DNA of 64,000 nt from the NCBI GenBank assembly GCA_014904845.1, contig MU119239.1:248001-312000 (forward strand), written 5' to 3'. Of the stretch, positions 31,855-43,408 are shown one piece after another. Origin of the DNA: Acephala macrosclerotiorum (Eukaryota; Ascomycota; Leotiomycetes; Helotiales; Mollisiaceae). Both the position numbers and the translations under genes were made by a program. The notes below the pieces were generated by a model that was not told the origin of the DNA, did not search any database, and saw only the letters and a program-made list of their open reading frames with translations. Numbering within the stretch: the first letter of the stretch is position 1; each line of letters starts with the position of its first letter.

Positions 31855-33718
31855 ATGGTTATATCTGCAGTCGAGCCAGATCGGAGCACCTATCAGCTCT
31901 ACTCACCTTTTTACTACCCATACCAGGACGGCTCACGATATGCCATCGCGGTATCGTCTCAGTTTGGCGACAAGCTCCTATCGACGTATACGCTCTTCAT
32001 CCACCTGTTCATCACTCAAACCTGGGCCGTGGTGGTACTCGTGGGCGTGTATCTGTCGATGCAATGGAAGAGGCAGGTGCCACCGCGCAAGACGGCGCTG
32101 AGCCGATGTACTCTCGAACACCATCGCACAACACTGCCATGATCTCAGTGGCCTTGCTCAACCACTCCAGCATACCCAGTATCGTGCTGACGACCTTGAA
32201 GTGCCTCTAGGGTCTTGGACATCACGCGGCATCGCGACGGTTGCTCCTCGTATGGCTGGCGGTTGCCGGAGCCGCGCTCGCAGGCAGCTGGGCATTTCCA
32301 ATCTTGGTGACGCCATACCTAGTCCTTGGCCACGCCGCACCTGTCGCGCCAACGGATACGTACCCGCCCCGAGCCCTCCAGACGGGCTATCTCAGGCTGA
32401 TCTGAACGCGTACGTGATCAAAGTTGCAAACCTCGAGGTTCCTCCCACGCTACGGGCGGCGGGCAGCGCCCAGATTGCAAACAGCACTACTGAGAGCCTG
32501 GTGGATGTTACGAACCCGGAGATACTGCAAGACCGTGGGAATGGGGAGGCCGTCTTGCGCATCACCTACAAATATAATGTCTCAGCAGCCGACTTCGGGC
32601 TGCAGCGCATTTCCCAACTGAGACTGTTCATCCTGCATGAGCGATTACAGTTGGTTCATCAACTCAACTACCGTCGACGGCATCGTCGAGGACTCGTACA
32701 ATGTGTGGAACGACCCTGCTAGCCTAAAAATTGTCTCATTGAATGATGCCGCCCAGCCTTTGGCGTATATCTACCCGCCACCGCAAGACCCAGTCGACGA
32801 TGGCACGCATATCAACACGTCCTACGCGGCGATCATTTCCTCTGTCGGCCGCAAGAGCTACTCTCAGGACAAGGACCCGTTTTACCTTACAAACCAGTCG
32901 CCGAACGAACGCAGTGAATATATCGTTCTCCCTGGACGCCCCGTACTCTCCTGCTGGGAGGACGCCATATGGAAATATGATGACCAGCCATATTCCGTCC
33001 GAAGCCTCCATAATGTCTCCGACATCCCTCCTGCTCTCATTGACGATGTCCTAGAAGGTTTCCTCTCCGTTCCTAAGATCTTCAGCGTTATGCTCTACCT
33101 TGGACCTTCAGTGCTCCTTTCCGCCGTCATGTCGTTTGGCGAATACTTTGACTCCGGGTCCACCAGCATCCATGCAGACCTAAGCCCGCTGGTCCTAGCA
33201 TCGTATATTGGCACATCCAATACCATGACGATACGATACTCTTCTCCACCAATGGCAGCGGCGTCCAGCCCAACACCATCCCAAATCTCGTTGCTCCGGA
33301 CAACCTAACCGAGGTCGCATGCTTCGTGCTCTACAGCCGCAACGTGACTGCGCTGTCAATCCCCATGCTCATTGCTATCCCCGTCGTCATAATCGCGTGG
33401 ATAGGCATCGTGTTCTTTGTAACGAACAGCCCGTGGTTTGGCTGGTATCGCACCCAGGCCCTGCAGGCAACGGTACTTTTTCGTTGCTTAGATGAGGAGA
33501 TGAGGGCCCACTCGCCAACCAACTCTCCCGCTGATGGTGATGCTAAACGGCACGCATGGACGCAAGATTTGAATTCGTACTTCTCCGGTGACTCCGATCA
33601 GCCGACCTGCATCAGACCGAAGTTTGAGATGGGAACAAAGGCACTGATTTGGGAGAAAACCACAGAGAATGAAAATAAGTTATTTTTAAATGTGGTGGAG
33701 GATGTCTCAAAAGGCTGA
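31855..33718 (+). pseudogene. Decayed paralogue of the membrane protein at 34911-36650
   Basis: The pieces align in order with the intact minus-strand gene nearby. The start at 31855 gives a TM segment (TLFIHLFITQTWAVVVLVGV). A frame-shifted second stretch near 32225-32330 encodes LLLVWLAVAGAALAGSWAFP and GHAAPVAPTD. Then come AADFGLQRISQLRLF, SDYSWFINSTTVDGIVEDSY, PGRPVLSCWEDAIWKY and FDSGSTSIHADLSPLVLASYI. Finally LSIPMLIAIPVVIIAWIGIV, the C-terminal TM, lies in another frame ending at 33718. Counterparts in the intact copy are ALFCWETNVFELNG, FDAGSCSIYSDLQRLVQTSYI and FRVLIIIPVVLVITMG. At least four frame changes and one TAG (near 32208-32210) break it. A duplicated gene that has degenerated. 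Confidence 0.78.
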
Positions 33719-34910
33719 GCTGCGACTCCTTACAATAAAGCCCCTTCCCTGTCCCCTTCCTTTCATTCTACCCCTCTCCTCTTTCTCCTTTCTCCTCTCC
33801 CCCTTTCCCTTTTTCTTTCTATTTTCTTCATGAAGCTAACAGTTAGATTCTTTGCTCCTCTTAGCACTTCTAACTAAAATAATAGCGACTCTTCCACAAT
33901 GCCCTCACAATCGGGTAAAACTAATGAAATAGTTGGGGTATCGGAGAGAACAATGACCTCGATGTCCCAAATCTAACCCCAAGTACCAAATAATGACTAG
34001 GAAGAACATTTTCAAGGAAGGGTCGGGGGAAAGGAGTTGCGGATCGGGATCGGTTGTCGTATTTTGAATTTCCAGCCCTTTATATTATTATAATTCTGAA
34101 CCGTGCAGCATCCTGTCGCAGGGAGATTGTTAATAGTGAATTCGAAGAAGTTGAGTCGGAATCTTTCATAGAGGGATCTGGAGCAGATGTTGCCGGCATG
34201 GCGAAGGAAGTGGAATGGACACCTGTGATCGGATAAATAAATACTATTGAGATTGAGAAATCTTAATTTAAGCTGCGCACGGGACTCTCGTAAAAATATA
34301 TTATTATTTTATTTAAAAATATTACAATTTATATAAATTTATTTAAAAAATAATATTTATAATATTTTTATTAAATATTTTAAATTATAATAAAAATTAA
34401 TATATTAATATATTATAATAATTATATATAAAAAAATTTGAATTGTTTTATTTTTTTATATTAAATTATTATAATATAAATTTTATAAATAAAATTATTT
34501 ATTTATTTAATTTAATTTAATATTATATTTATAAATATAAAAAAAAATAATAATATTAAAATTTCAAAAATTTTTAAATCGAATATTATTTTAATTATTA
34601 CGTATTTATAAATTAATAAATAAAATTAACGTTTATAAAAAAAAAGAAAAAAAAGATTAATTCGTTTTTTATTTATATACACTTTATTTAGCTATTTAAT
34701 TGCCCGGTCTCCGCATATAAAAAAGTAGAAAAGAACTCAATACGATGTAGTAATTGATTTTTACTTCTTTAGGAAACCACTCCCTAAATTATCGACTTTG
34801 CTTCTTGCTCTTGCTCCTCGTCCCACCGACCAACTGCGACGAGGAAAGGGAAATGGGTAACAAAACGAGTAGGGAAGCTTAGCTTCAGTGAATGTTTCGG
34901 GGTAATCGAG
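33719..34910. other. Intergenic between tail-to-tail paralogues
   Basis: 1.2 kb between the 3' ends of the broken and intact membrane-protein genes. CT-rich sequence at 33735-33830, a 60-codon frame at 34054-34236 without features, and the AT island at 34295-34700. Confidence 0.4.
34295..34700. repeat. Second AT-rich island (RIP-like)
   Basis: About 400 bp of nearly pure A/T. The few C residues are again mostly in CpG (TCGAA, ACGTA, AACGT, TTCGT), with one clear exception (TTCAAAA near 34561). No ORF. It lies between the two paralogous membrane-protein genes. Confidence 0.75.
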
Positions 34911-36650
34911 TCATGTTCTTAACGAGGCAGTTTCAACCGAGAAGCTATTATCCCACGGTAGTAGTCTAACATTCACTGCTGTGTCGGTTCTAACCCATGC
35001 CGACTGACCCTCTTTCCCCTTTCGCACTGGCTCAATCTTGGCCTCCTTCGACACAGGAGCATAGGCCGTAGAGCCCTTCCGGAACCAATCATCGCCAGTT
35101 TCCTGCTGATACACAGCCCATTGGTGCAAATAACTGTACAAAATGGTTCCGTTGAGAACATCAACTATACGCCAGGGAGCTGGGACATGCTTCAAGAGGA
35201 ATGCGAGTCCCATGGTGATTACCAAAACGACGGGAATAATAATCAACACGCGAAAAGAGAGTGCGGTCGCTTCGGTAGTTGGGATGACAAAGTCTCCTGC
35301 CCCTGGAAGAGGCGTGCTAGTATTAGGGGCGAGTGCCAGATTAAGGAATTCATCTCTCCCGATGCTGGAATAGCGAGTACATTCAACGAAAGAATTTTTT
35401 GTTGCAATGTATGATGTCTGCACTAAGCGCTGAAGGTCGGAGTAGATAGAACACGATCCGGCATCGAACTGATTGTTAAAGAGAGTTTGTGCAGACGCCA
35501 GAGAAGCGCGGGATAGAAGCTGTCCAACTTTGCTAATCATAGGCACAACAAGAAACGCCTGAATTGCCGTATAGATGAAAGAATTGTAGTCCAAAGTCGG
35601 GTGAAGCGTATTCATGTTGTCCACCGAAGCATTGACGCCGTTTAACTCGAAGACATTTGTTTCCCAGCAGAAGAGCGCTGGCCGGCCCGGTTCGACTGTG
35701 AATGGGTTTGATGTATTCCCGGTTGGTGCGGTCAAGTACCATGGATCTGTTCCTGCGGAGAAGCTAGACCGATTGCGGGCAGAGATGATGATAGCCCAGG
35801 TCCTGTTGATCTGCGTTCGATCTACTGCACCATTGAAAACAATGCCATATGGAGGTCCGCCATCACTCGCTTCCGTTGCATAAATGTTATATGCATATGT
35901 CGTATTGAAGACATTGTAATCATCCTCGTCAGGGGTCGTTTTGGTAAGCCAGCTGTACTCGGTATAGCAAGACCCATTCACGACGAATTTCAACGCCGAG
36001 AAATCCTGGAAGCCGAAGTCAGCGCCTGTGATCTGGTATCCATAGTTGATTCGTTGGAAATCGGGAGACGATGAAGGTTCAGCTTCCACGAAAACAGAGC
36101 TCGTAGCATCTAACCCAGCCTGGCCCATAGATCGAAATATCCACGGTGTCTCAAGTGCGTAGGCCCTATTGAGCGCATTGCCATTCACGTTGATCTTTGA
36201 GGGTAGCCATAGAGCGTCCACATTGACTGGAGCAGCTTGTCCAACCACCAATGCCCTAGACACGAGTAGAGGTGCGACGACGCCAACTCCAAAGGCCAAA
36301 GCAGTGAGTGCGATCCACAGCAGTAGGTACAACACTTCGCCCTTCATGACGAAAAGGTAGTCCCAAATTAACAATAATACGCTGCTAGTTGACGACTGAG
36401 AGTTGAAGACGCCCACTGTGAAAACGGCTCGATTTTGGGTGTGGCATTTACTCATAAAGAAGGCCACGGTGAAAAGGACGATCAACCCCCAAACTTGTCC
36501 GATTATGAGCTTGGTCATCAGAGTGTAAAATGAGACGATAGTGGAAATATCCTCCGTATGAAAGGCAACGGTATTGATGGCTCCTCCATTCACCGGGAAG
36601 TTGAAGCGTCGGAGAAGATGGTAGGTATTGCTTGGGTCTGTTGAACTCAT
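34911..36650 (-). CDS. Multi-pass membrane protein of unknown function, intact copy
   Basis: Single exon, 579 aa. Three hydrophobic segments near the N-terminus (about residues 40-65 LIIGQVWGLIVLFTVAFFM, 87-100, and 108-135 LYLLLWIALTALAFGVGVV) are followed by a long, probably extracellular domain with many N-glycosylation sequons (NGS, NTT, NRT, NRS, NTS) and a Cys/Trp-containing motif PGRPALFCWETNVFELNG. One C-terminal TM (about 465-487, VLIIIPVVLVITMGLAFLL) is followed by a basic cytoplasmic tail. The overall shape is N-terminal TMs, large ectodomain, C-terminal TM. I do not recognise a named family. A decayed paralogue lies tail-to-tail at 31855-33718, so comparison gives mutual support that both are genes. 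A surface or transport-related role is only a guess. Confidence 0.75.
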   Translation of the reverse strand: MSSTDPSNTYHLLRRFNFPVNGGAINTVAFHTEDISTIVSFYTLMTKLIIGQVWGLIVLFTVAFFMSKCHTQNRAVFTVGVFNSQSSTSSVLLLIWDYLFVMKGEVLYLLLWIALTALAFGVGVVAPLLVSRALVVGQAAPVNVDALWLPSKINVNGNALNRAYALETPWIFRSMGQAGLDATSSVFVEAEPSSSPDFQRINYGYQITGADFGFQDFSALKFVVNGSCYTEYSWLTKTTPDEDDYNVFNTTYAYNIYATEASDGGPPYGIVFNGAVDRTQINRTWAIIISARNRSSFSAGTDPWYLTAPTGNTSNPFTVEPGRPALFCWETNVFELNGVNASVDNMNTLHPTLDYNSFIYTAIQAFLVVPMISKVGQLLSRASLASAQTLFNNQFDAGSCSIYSDLQRLVQTSYIATKNSFVECTRYSSIGRDEFLNLALAPNTSTPLPGAGDFVIPTTEATALSFRVLIIIPVVLVITMGLAFLLKHVPAPWRIVDVLNGTILYSYLHQWAVYQQETGDDWFRKGSTAYAPVSKEAKIEPVRKGKEGQSAWVRTDTAVNVRLLPWDNSFSVETASLRT

Positions 36651-39600
36651 GATTGTTTAGTTGGGTTGCAATACAGTAGTCCAAGTACTTGCTTTTGGAG
36701 AAGAAGATATTACTGAAATATCACCTTCTTTAGAGAGGAGAAATGTAAAGAAGGTAATGTAAAAAAAACTTCACCAAATATGGTGCGATCGACCAACGGC
36801 TTTTGAAGCCTCCAGCTTAGAGTAGCGTTCTAAAATTAAATACCGAATGTTTTGGATCGCGAAACCGGAGCGCAGTGTCTCATTCTGCAATGTGCAACAT
36901 ATACCACATCCATCGGCACACATCGCTTCAGCTGGTAGCCACCGTGAGTACTGGCAGTGCCGCTTGCTCTTATTTCCTCCTTCGGAATACTCCGTTTACC
37001 AATATCATCAGTCGATGGAGGACCCTTGTTTTGGGGGCTGGGTGTCTACTTCTATTTCAGCTGCATAGCAGCTGGGCACTGCTAATTTGCATGGAGCATT
37101 TTCGATTCGTCTGGAGTTTGACGGAAGAAAAGCCCGTTATCACGAGTCCTGGCCGTGAAAAGATGATTGGCGAAAGGTTCCTCAACATTAATACACATAT
37201 GAAAACCTCCACTTCGGCGATTACTAGTGACCGAAGGCATGCAGAGACACGTTTTTAATGTTTTGAGGGCCATTGCAGAACGGGAAATCGAAGCCAGGTT
37301 AAGCGAAGTTTTGCATGTTGTTGAGTGGGCAGCATCTCGCCATGGCTTTGACCAACATATTCTATTGATTGCATTTCATCTCGTAGCACCAATAACACCA
37401 TAACAAAGAATCCAGACTAATAAATTGATAGATAACTAAATAATATATCCAGGCCAAAAATTGACAATGTGAACTCTTCCTCTGTAAGTTCAAAATTACA
37501 CAATGCGCGAAAGTAGTGTCGTTATTACTGGCGTGCGGCGCCACAACTCGCTTATCACTTGGCCATTGGATGCAAGTGTTAGGAATATTAGTTAACTAGT
37601 TACATAACTCGATGTTTGAATAGTTTCTTATTTCGGGCATTAAAACTTTTAACTTGGCGCCAGCCATGGACCGGCGAGAAATCAACTCCTACGCAGCCAT
37701 TACGCAATCTTATATTTTAGAACATTTTATAATAAAGTTTTCTTTTGTATATTAACTCGAAAAAAAAACTTTTTTTAAAAAATTAAAAAAATTAATATTT
37801 TTTATTAATATTTTTTTTTATATATATTATTAATTATAAATATTGAAAAACTATTAAAGTATTGGATTTGGTTTTCGCCTGATCTTTGCGTAGTTCTTTC
37901 AAAGGACTTCGTTTGAAAACGGAAAAAACCAAAAAGTCCACGTCGAGTATAAAGACTGCTCGCCGACGTAGTATGTGCCCCGGGTTTAGTCTCCAGGCTA
38001 ATTCTCGCCCCTATCGACCAGTCGCGAGGCACCCGGTGTACTATGCTAGTGATCGTAATTTCGAGTTGCAATTGCAAGGACCGTCATAAGGGAATCGCCG
38101 CCCGCTGCAAAATGCGCTGCTAGTCTGTAACCGTGAATGCGCAAAAGCATGGCCAGACACTCGCAACTTCGAACCTCGTGCGTGCTTGGGAGTGGTGCTG
38201 ATACTGCTAGCGCTAGGTCGGGATAAACGATGCCTGAGTACCATCCTTATCATCAGCCGCCAACGCCCATCCCTCGTCCGCCCGCTCTTACTTCTCGCGG
38301 GGAAAAACCACTACACCACCACCGCAATCCATTTCCACTGCTTTCACCAGCCATACTGCACTACTTGACGGCCCGACGCTTGGCAATCCAGCCAGCAAAG
38401 CCTTTGAAAAAGGCAGGCTCCAGAAATGGAAATAGCAGATATAAAGTAAAACCAAAAAAGGAGCTATTGAAACAAGCCAGATTGCCATGTTCACGCTGGT
38501 CTGCAGCACCATTTCAGAGAGCATTATTAGACTTTCTCAATATGCTGGGTAGTGGTTGGGTCTCGATGCCCGTCGGTATAAGTCCAATCAGTCAACCGTC
38601 CACCCTTTCCCCTCGAATAAGTTTCAAGCAGATGACCTGCAATTTCTGGTATGGGCTTGGAAGTAGACGGGGGTCAGATAGCAATTTGGCATGGAATCCA
38701 CTGAGAGCCTAGTAGCTGCCGTCAGCCTCTTGATAAAGCACAAGTTCCGCGCAATCACAGTATAGAGGCCAAGCAGCTTGCAAGGGCCTTCTGCATTCTG
38801 TAAGCCATACGGCGATCCTGCAAAGACTCAAATCTTCGCATGGAGATGCGTGGTGCAAGCCTTCTCATGCTTACATACGAGAGTTGAGATGTTTATCTGA
38901 GGTTTGCGAAGACGCCTCCTCGCTAGCCCCTGCGCTAACCAACCAATCAGCTTTCCTTCTTACGGTTATGGGCCGTCTCCCTCACAAGCGGCTTTGGATG
39001 CGCTAATCACCGTCGATCCTTTTCGCTTCCCAGTACTAAACTTCCAATGTGGCACAACCCACTTCATTTAGTCGCTGTTTGGATTTCCAAACTCGGCCTC
39101 TGATCACTTTCAGTCCTGTGCATTGGACTTTCCCCCAATCTGGCTCTGCAAGTTGTCTCAGAAAGTGGGCCAAGGCGGCTGAAACGGCTCCAATAAACAA
39201 AGACCATCTATGTGATTCTGGCGACCGATAAATAGCCTGCATATGCACATGTATAGATAACTTAATTTGAACGAGACGTATTTCTTCTTCGCGTGCCCTA
39301 CCTTTCTTTGGCGATGAGCGCAGCTGACTGGAAGTGAGCGGAGCGCCGACGTAAGCCTGACCACGCCACACTAATAATTTGTCAGGCTGCCGTGACTCGT
39401 CAGCTTCGACTCGATGCCCTACGTGCGTGTCGAAGCTCTGCGTCAGTCCCTTCCTCATGCCTAATTACCTCTTCCAATATCCTCCCATCGACCATTCCCA
39501 TCTACGCAATCTCGCGCCCGAATGGTTGAGAAAGGGATGGTGGAGGGTGTGTCAGCCATATTCGACATGCAAGTTTTATTCCTCCTATGTATAGTGCAGG

Positions 39601-40228
39601 AATGGACAGGAAGGTCTCTCGGCAAGACGGTGGCCGTTTGTTCTATGCTGAATACTCATGATTGAAACTTTTGATGACACTTTTTTTTTTTGCTTTTTGC
39701 CGAGTAGCTAGCCTATTGGTGGGTTTGGTGGGCTTGATACCCAGCTCTGCCTCGTTCGTGGAATAGTGGCTTCTACACCCAACCAATAGATAGGACCTTG
39801 GACGTATAGTATGGGGAAAACAAATATACTCCGTACATTATCCGAGTCTGTGAGGTATGGTTGTCTCTTGCACTTCCAATGCCAGATCCCTACGGCCGGC
39901 ATTTTTGCTGTGTAGCTACGGCATGCATCCGGACTTTTCAGCTGGAAGCCACCTACTATGAAGAGCCCAATCGAGCTTATCTTCCGCTACCTTGCAGCAC
40001 AATACCTTGCAATTGGCGTCGTTTTCACCCGATCAGTATACTTTATCGCCTGCAGGCTCAGCAATTGCTTCACGGCTGCGAGAGAGCGCCCGTCCTGCTG
40101 CTACTTATTGTCTTACTCAATGAAAATGACATACTTCTGCGCGCTCTGAGCGCTCCTGAATCTCTCTGCCTAGGTGCTATTGATTACACAAGCATTAGTC
40201 TTTGACCTTCTGAATTTGCTGACGTGGC
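36651..40228. other. Long gene-poor region
   Basis: 3.5 kb without a supported gene. Short AT-rich patch at 37720-37850. On the minus strand between about 38750 and 38290 there are disconnected protein-like stretches (TDWTYTDGHRDPTTTQHIEK; FFGFTLYLLFPFLEPAFFKG) in different frames separated by stops, possibly the remains of a gene; the 160-codon plus-strand frame there is probably a shadow. CT- and T-rich tracts occur near 39680. No structured RNA recognised. Confidence 0.4.
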
Positions 40229-41215
40229 TTAGAACTTACCGAATCCGCAGAGCATATAATGCTGACCGTCCTCCCCAAACACCTGGTCGATGTGCGGGAT
40301 GAAGAGGAAGTCTAGGTTCATAAAATTCTCTCGTGTTATTTGTCTTCCGTCGAGAACTTTCTGGATAGCATCATAGAATGCACTTGACTCGAATTTACGG
40401 TATGACTCCTCGAGAGTTCTGAAGGCTTTGATGTCAATCATCTTGCAGCTTGTCCTCGTTTTGTTCTTCTTCATTTCATCCGTAATTCCCCTTTCATTAT
40501 TGCTGGAATACTTTCGTGAACTTGTGTCTGGACTTCGTTGGCCCTTGTTAATCTTGTTCACTCTCCGCTGCTCCGCCCTTCTGACCTCATTCGCATAGGA
40601 ACAAATTAAGTAGAGATATGTTTCTATGACATTAATCTTTACTGTTAGCCTCATATGTTCTTTGGATCCTTCTGATTCCGTTGCTTGAGTGGCAGGCAGG
40701 GTTCTGGAATTGATGAGAGTTGCGACTTCCTCCCATGTTAGATCAATAGGCGTCTTGCGTACTCTAATACCTCGACTTTTTAGGTCTATCTTCTCGATTT
40801 GGCTGGGATGGAAGTCGTCTTCGTCGACTGATTCATAAACAGGATCCACGTGCTCTTTTGAGGAATCCAAATCCGAACCCGAGTCTTCAGCTTCACCTTC
40901 ATATGAACCCCCATAAGCCAGTCTGTCATAAGCGACAGCAAGAATGTCTCAGTATTTGTTCCACCATGCAGCTTCGTCAATTGGGACCGGGCCAAAGATC
41001 TTGCGTTCGATTTTATTTCGGGATTCGGGGGTCAAACTGGCTAGTGGATGTACGATACCGGCGCCACTTGGAGGGAAGCCCAGTTGAGCTGGATAAATAA
41101 ATTCTTCTATTTTGGGTATTGATTTCGAGAAACTGCTGCTAGATGAGGAAATTGTGCAGAAACAAATGAATAATCGAGACAAAGATGTTTGCGGGCACGG
41201 GCGAGTATCTAACAA
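40229..41215 (-). pseudogene. Orphan ORF with internal stop, probably an exon of a larger gene
   Basis: On the minus strand one frame runs from 41215 to 40229 with a single TGA at 40951-40949 in WWNKY-stop-DILAVAYDRLAYGG. The sequence on both sides is charged and protein-like (GFPPSGAGIVHPLASLTPES; IDLTWEEVATLINSRTL; DFLFIPHIDQVFGEDGQHYM). Just before the final stop the sequence GATTCG|GTAAGTTC is a strong 5' splice site, so the coding region may have continued downstream, but I could not identify the next exon. Family not recognised. The stop could be a CGA-to-TGA change or a missed short feature. Confidence 0.45.
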
Positions 41216-41503
41216 AGAAAGGATAGAGAGAAATATAGACCAACAAGTTCGTCCGAGTTCACCTTTGTCCTATCGGTGGGATCAGCTGCGAGTTTTACGG
41301 CGCACGAGAATGGCTTTGTTGCGCCTGAAAGGAAAGTGGAGTTGAGAGGTATTGTATCAAGTATTACTGGGATGGTACATCATTGCTTTGCCATGCTCGA
41401 GACTTTATCCACATATTCCAGAGCAGATGCAGTGTATATATACAAAGTCAGTGTCAAGATTGTGGTCCAAACGATAGCTCGAATCATAGCCTCATTTACC
41501 CCA

Positions 41504-43408
41504 TCAGGTTGCCTTCGATATAGTTAGTAGCTTCGAGTAAATTGGCGTGCCAAGACCTGTCGCTGGGTCCCACCCCTGGAGAAGTGTTAGCGTGAAATCG
41601 AGGTAGATTGGGTGACGTACGGCAACTGCTGAGAATCCTGCTCCACTAATACTACTACATCCCGTATTCTTCCCACTCTTAATATCAGTCAGCCCAGTGG
41701 TGGCATTGCTGTACAACCAAGGATTCAAGAATCCGAGTGGAGCCTTGCCGGAAGCTAAACGATCACTGTTCAAAAGTTGAATGATACTGGCGAATGTTGG
41801 TGTTGCGCAACTCGTTCCGTCGACGAGACTAGCGCTTCCCGACACCACGATGATGAAGTCTGTTGATTGAGCCGCGACATCTGGGTATGCGCGTCCTGAT
41901 TTGTTGAAGTATTGTGAGACGCCGGTATGAGTCGTGTCTGTGGTAAGCCAGTTGTTGACTGCTGCGGCTTGGTAGCTTGGCTGGCCGAAGACTTCCGAGA
42001 AACCACCACCTGAGCTGGTCCATGCTGCTTCAGGGCTGTTTCCTGTAGTGCCTCCAACGGTGGTCACCCACGGGCATCCGGCTGGGAAGGATGTGTCGAA
42101 CATCGTGGCGCCAGTGCTTGACTCGCACGTTGATCCAACTCCAGAGTCACCTGATGCAACAAGAATGGAAACACCTCTAGCTCCAAGTTGGGAGAAGAGG
42201 TTGCAGACATTGGTCGCATAGTCGAGAGGTACAGTGACTTCATGGTCTCCGTATGAGATGGATATGGTGTTGGGGAGAGATGCAGCAGGGAGAGCGAGCA
42301 TGTAGTTGAGGAACTCGAGGTATGGTTCGTTGGTGTTGGTTCCAGTTCCCAGCCAAGGAGGTCTGCCTCCAACGCTGTAGTAAACATTGGGGATTGATTC
42401 CGTGATCGATCGAGCATATTGAACATCGAGATTGGCTTCAACTCCAGCACCAGAAGCGGTTTGAGGACAAGTGCCGTTGTTGACCAATGTGCAGTTAAAT
42501 GATTGGGCGGCATTGCCTTCGGTAGCGTATTTGTTCATGAATGTTGTAAGGTCGGACTTGATTGGCCATTGCTCCAAGAAGCCCGCAATCGCCATAAGCC
42601 CGTTGCTGTAATTGGTGGCGCCAGCGAAGCTGTAGAGGTTCGAAAGACATTGAGGCGTGATGGTTGTGCCACTGCAGCCTGTGACAGCCTCCACGGCTTC
42701 ACTGTTCAAGGTGCTTTCATCAAAATCTCTCAGGCCAGTGACCATGGAGCGCATAGCTCGGAGACCGAAGAAGGTGGTGGGTTGAACCATATCCACGTGA
42801 CCCTTGAGGACAGCGGGAAGACTGTATTTGAGGGTGCGGACGACAGAGTCACCAGTTTCCTTGTTGACTTGGAGAGTTAGTCAAGTAGAAAAGGTTGAGA
42901 TTGGAAACTTACCGAATGGCTGATACTCTGCTTCTAATAACTTCTCGATTTGTGCAATGCTGGCTTCGAGAATGATGGAGTCAAGTCGAGGTGAGGCTGA
43001 TGCTTGACCGATCAAGCCCTCACTTCTCAACCATTGCATGACAAGTTCGCTGGACTCATCTTTAGGAGCAATCATGGAGTCGATGACTTCTTGCGTGAGA
43101 TGCTTTCCGTATAGCACATGTCCGGGTGTGGCAATCTGAACTCATTAGTTCGGAATCGACCAAGTACCGGAAGTACTCACGTTCATAGCCATCTCATGGA
43201 ATTTGTCCATATCCTGGTGCACCAGATGAATTCGGAGCTTCATCAATGACTCGTCCTTATCCAATTGAGTAGACTCATCTTTCATCCATCCCACAGGAGC
43301 AGACTCAATCTTCTCAATTGTTCTGCTCGTCTCATCTGCAAACGTAGGGGAGGAAGATACACATGACGACAGCGCCGCAAGGACGAACATTGAGCTTCGG
43401 AAAAACAT
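41504..43408 (-). CDS. Sedolisin (peptidase S53, tripeptidyl-peptidase-like), secreted
   Basis: Four exons: 43408-43181, 43135-42913, 42867-41621 and 41575-41504; introns GT-AG, all in phase, 589 aa. Signal peptide at residues 1-20 (SSMFVLAALSSCVSSSPT). An activation prodomain spans about residues 30-190 and contains the typical GHVLYGKHLTQEVID motif. The catalytic domain shows the Glu and Asp of the triad in GAGVEANLDVQ, the oxyanion region SYGDHEV and SGDSGVGSTC, and the nucleophile Ser in DGTSCATPTFAS (usual form SGTSxxTP). The C-terminal GWDPATGLGTP is part of the calcium-binding end of the family. These are acid-active secreted serine-carboxyl peptidases used for extracellular protein digestion. 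A TATA-like CATATA lies about 55 bp upstream of the ATG. Confidence 0.95.

Noticed and set aside
38230..38712. 160-codon plus-strand ORF
   Set aside because: Low-complexity Pro/His/Ser composition with no domain, and it overlaps more protein-like but broken frames on the minus strand.
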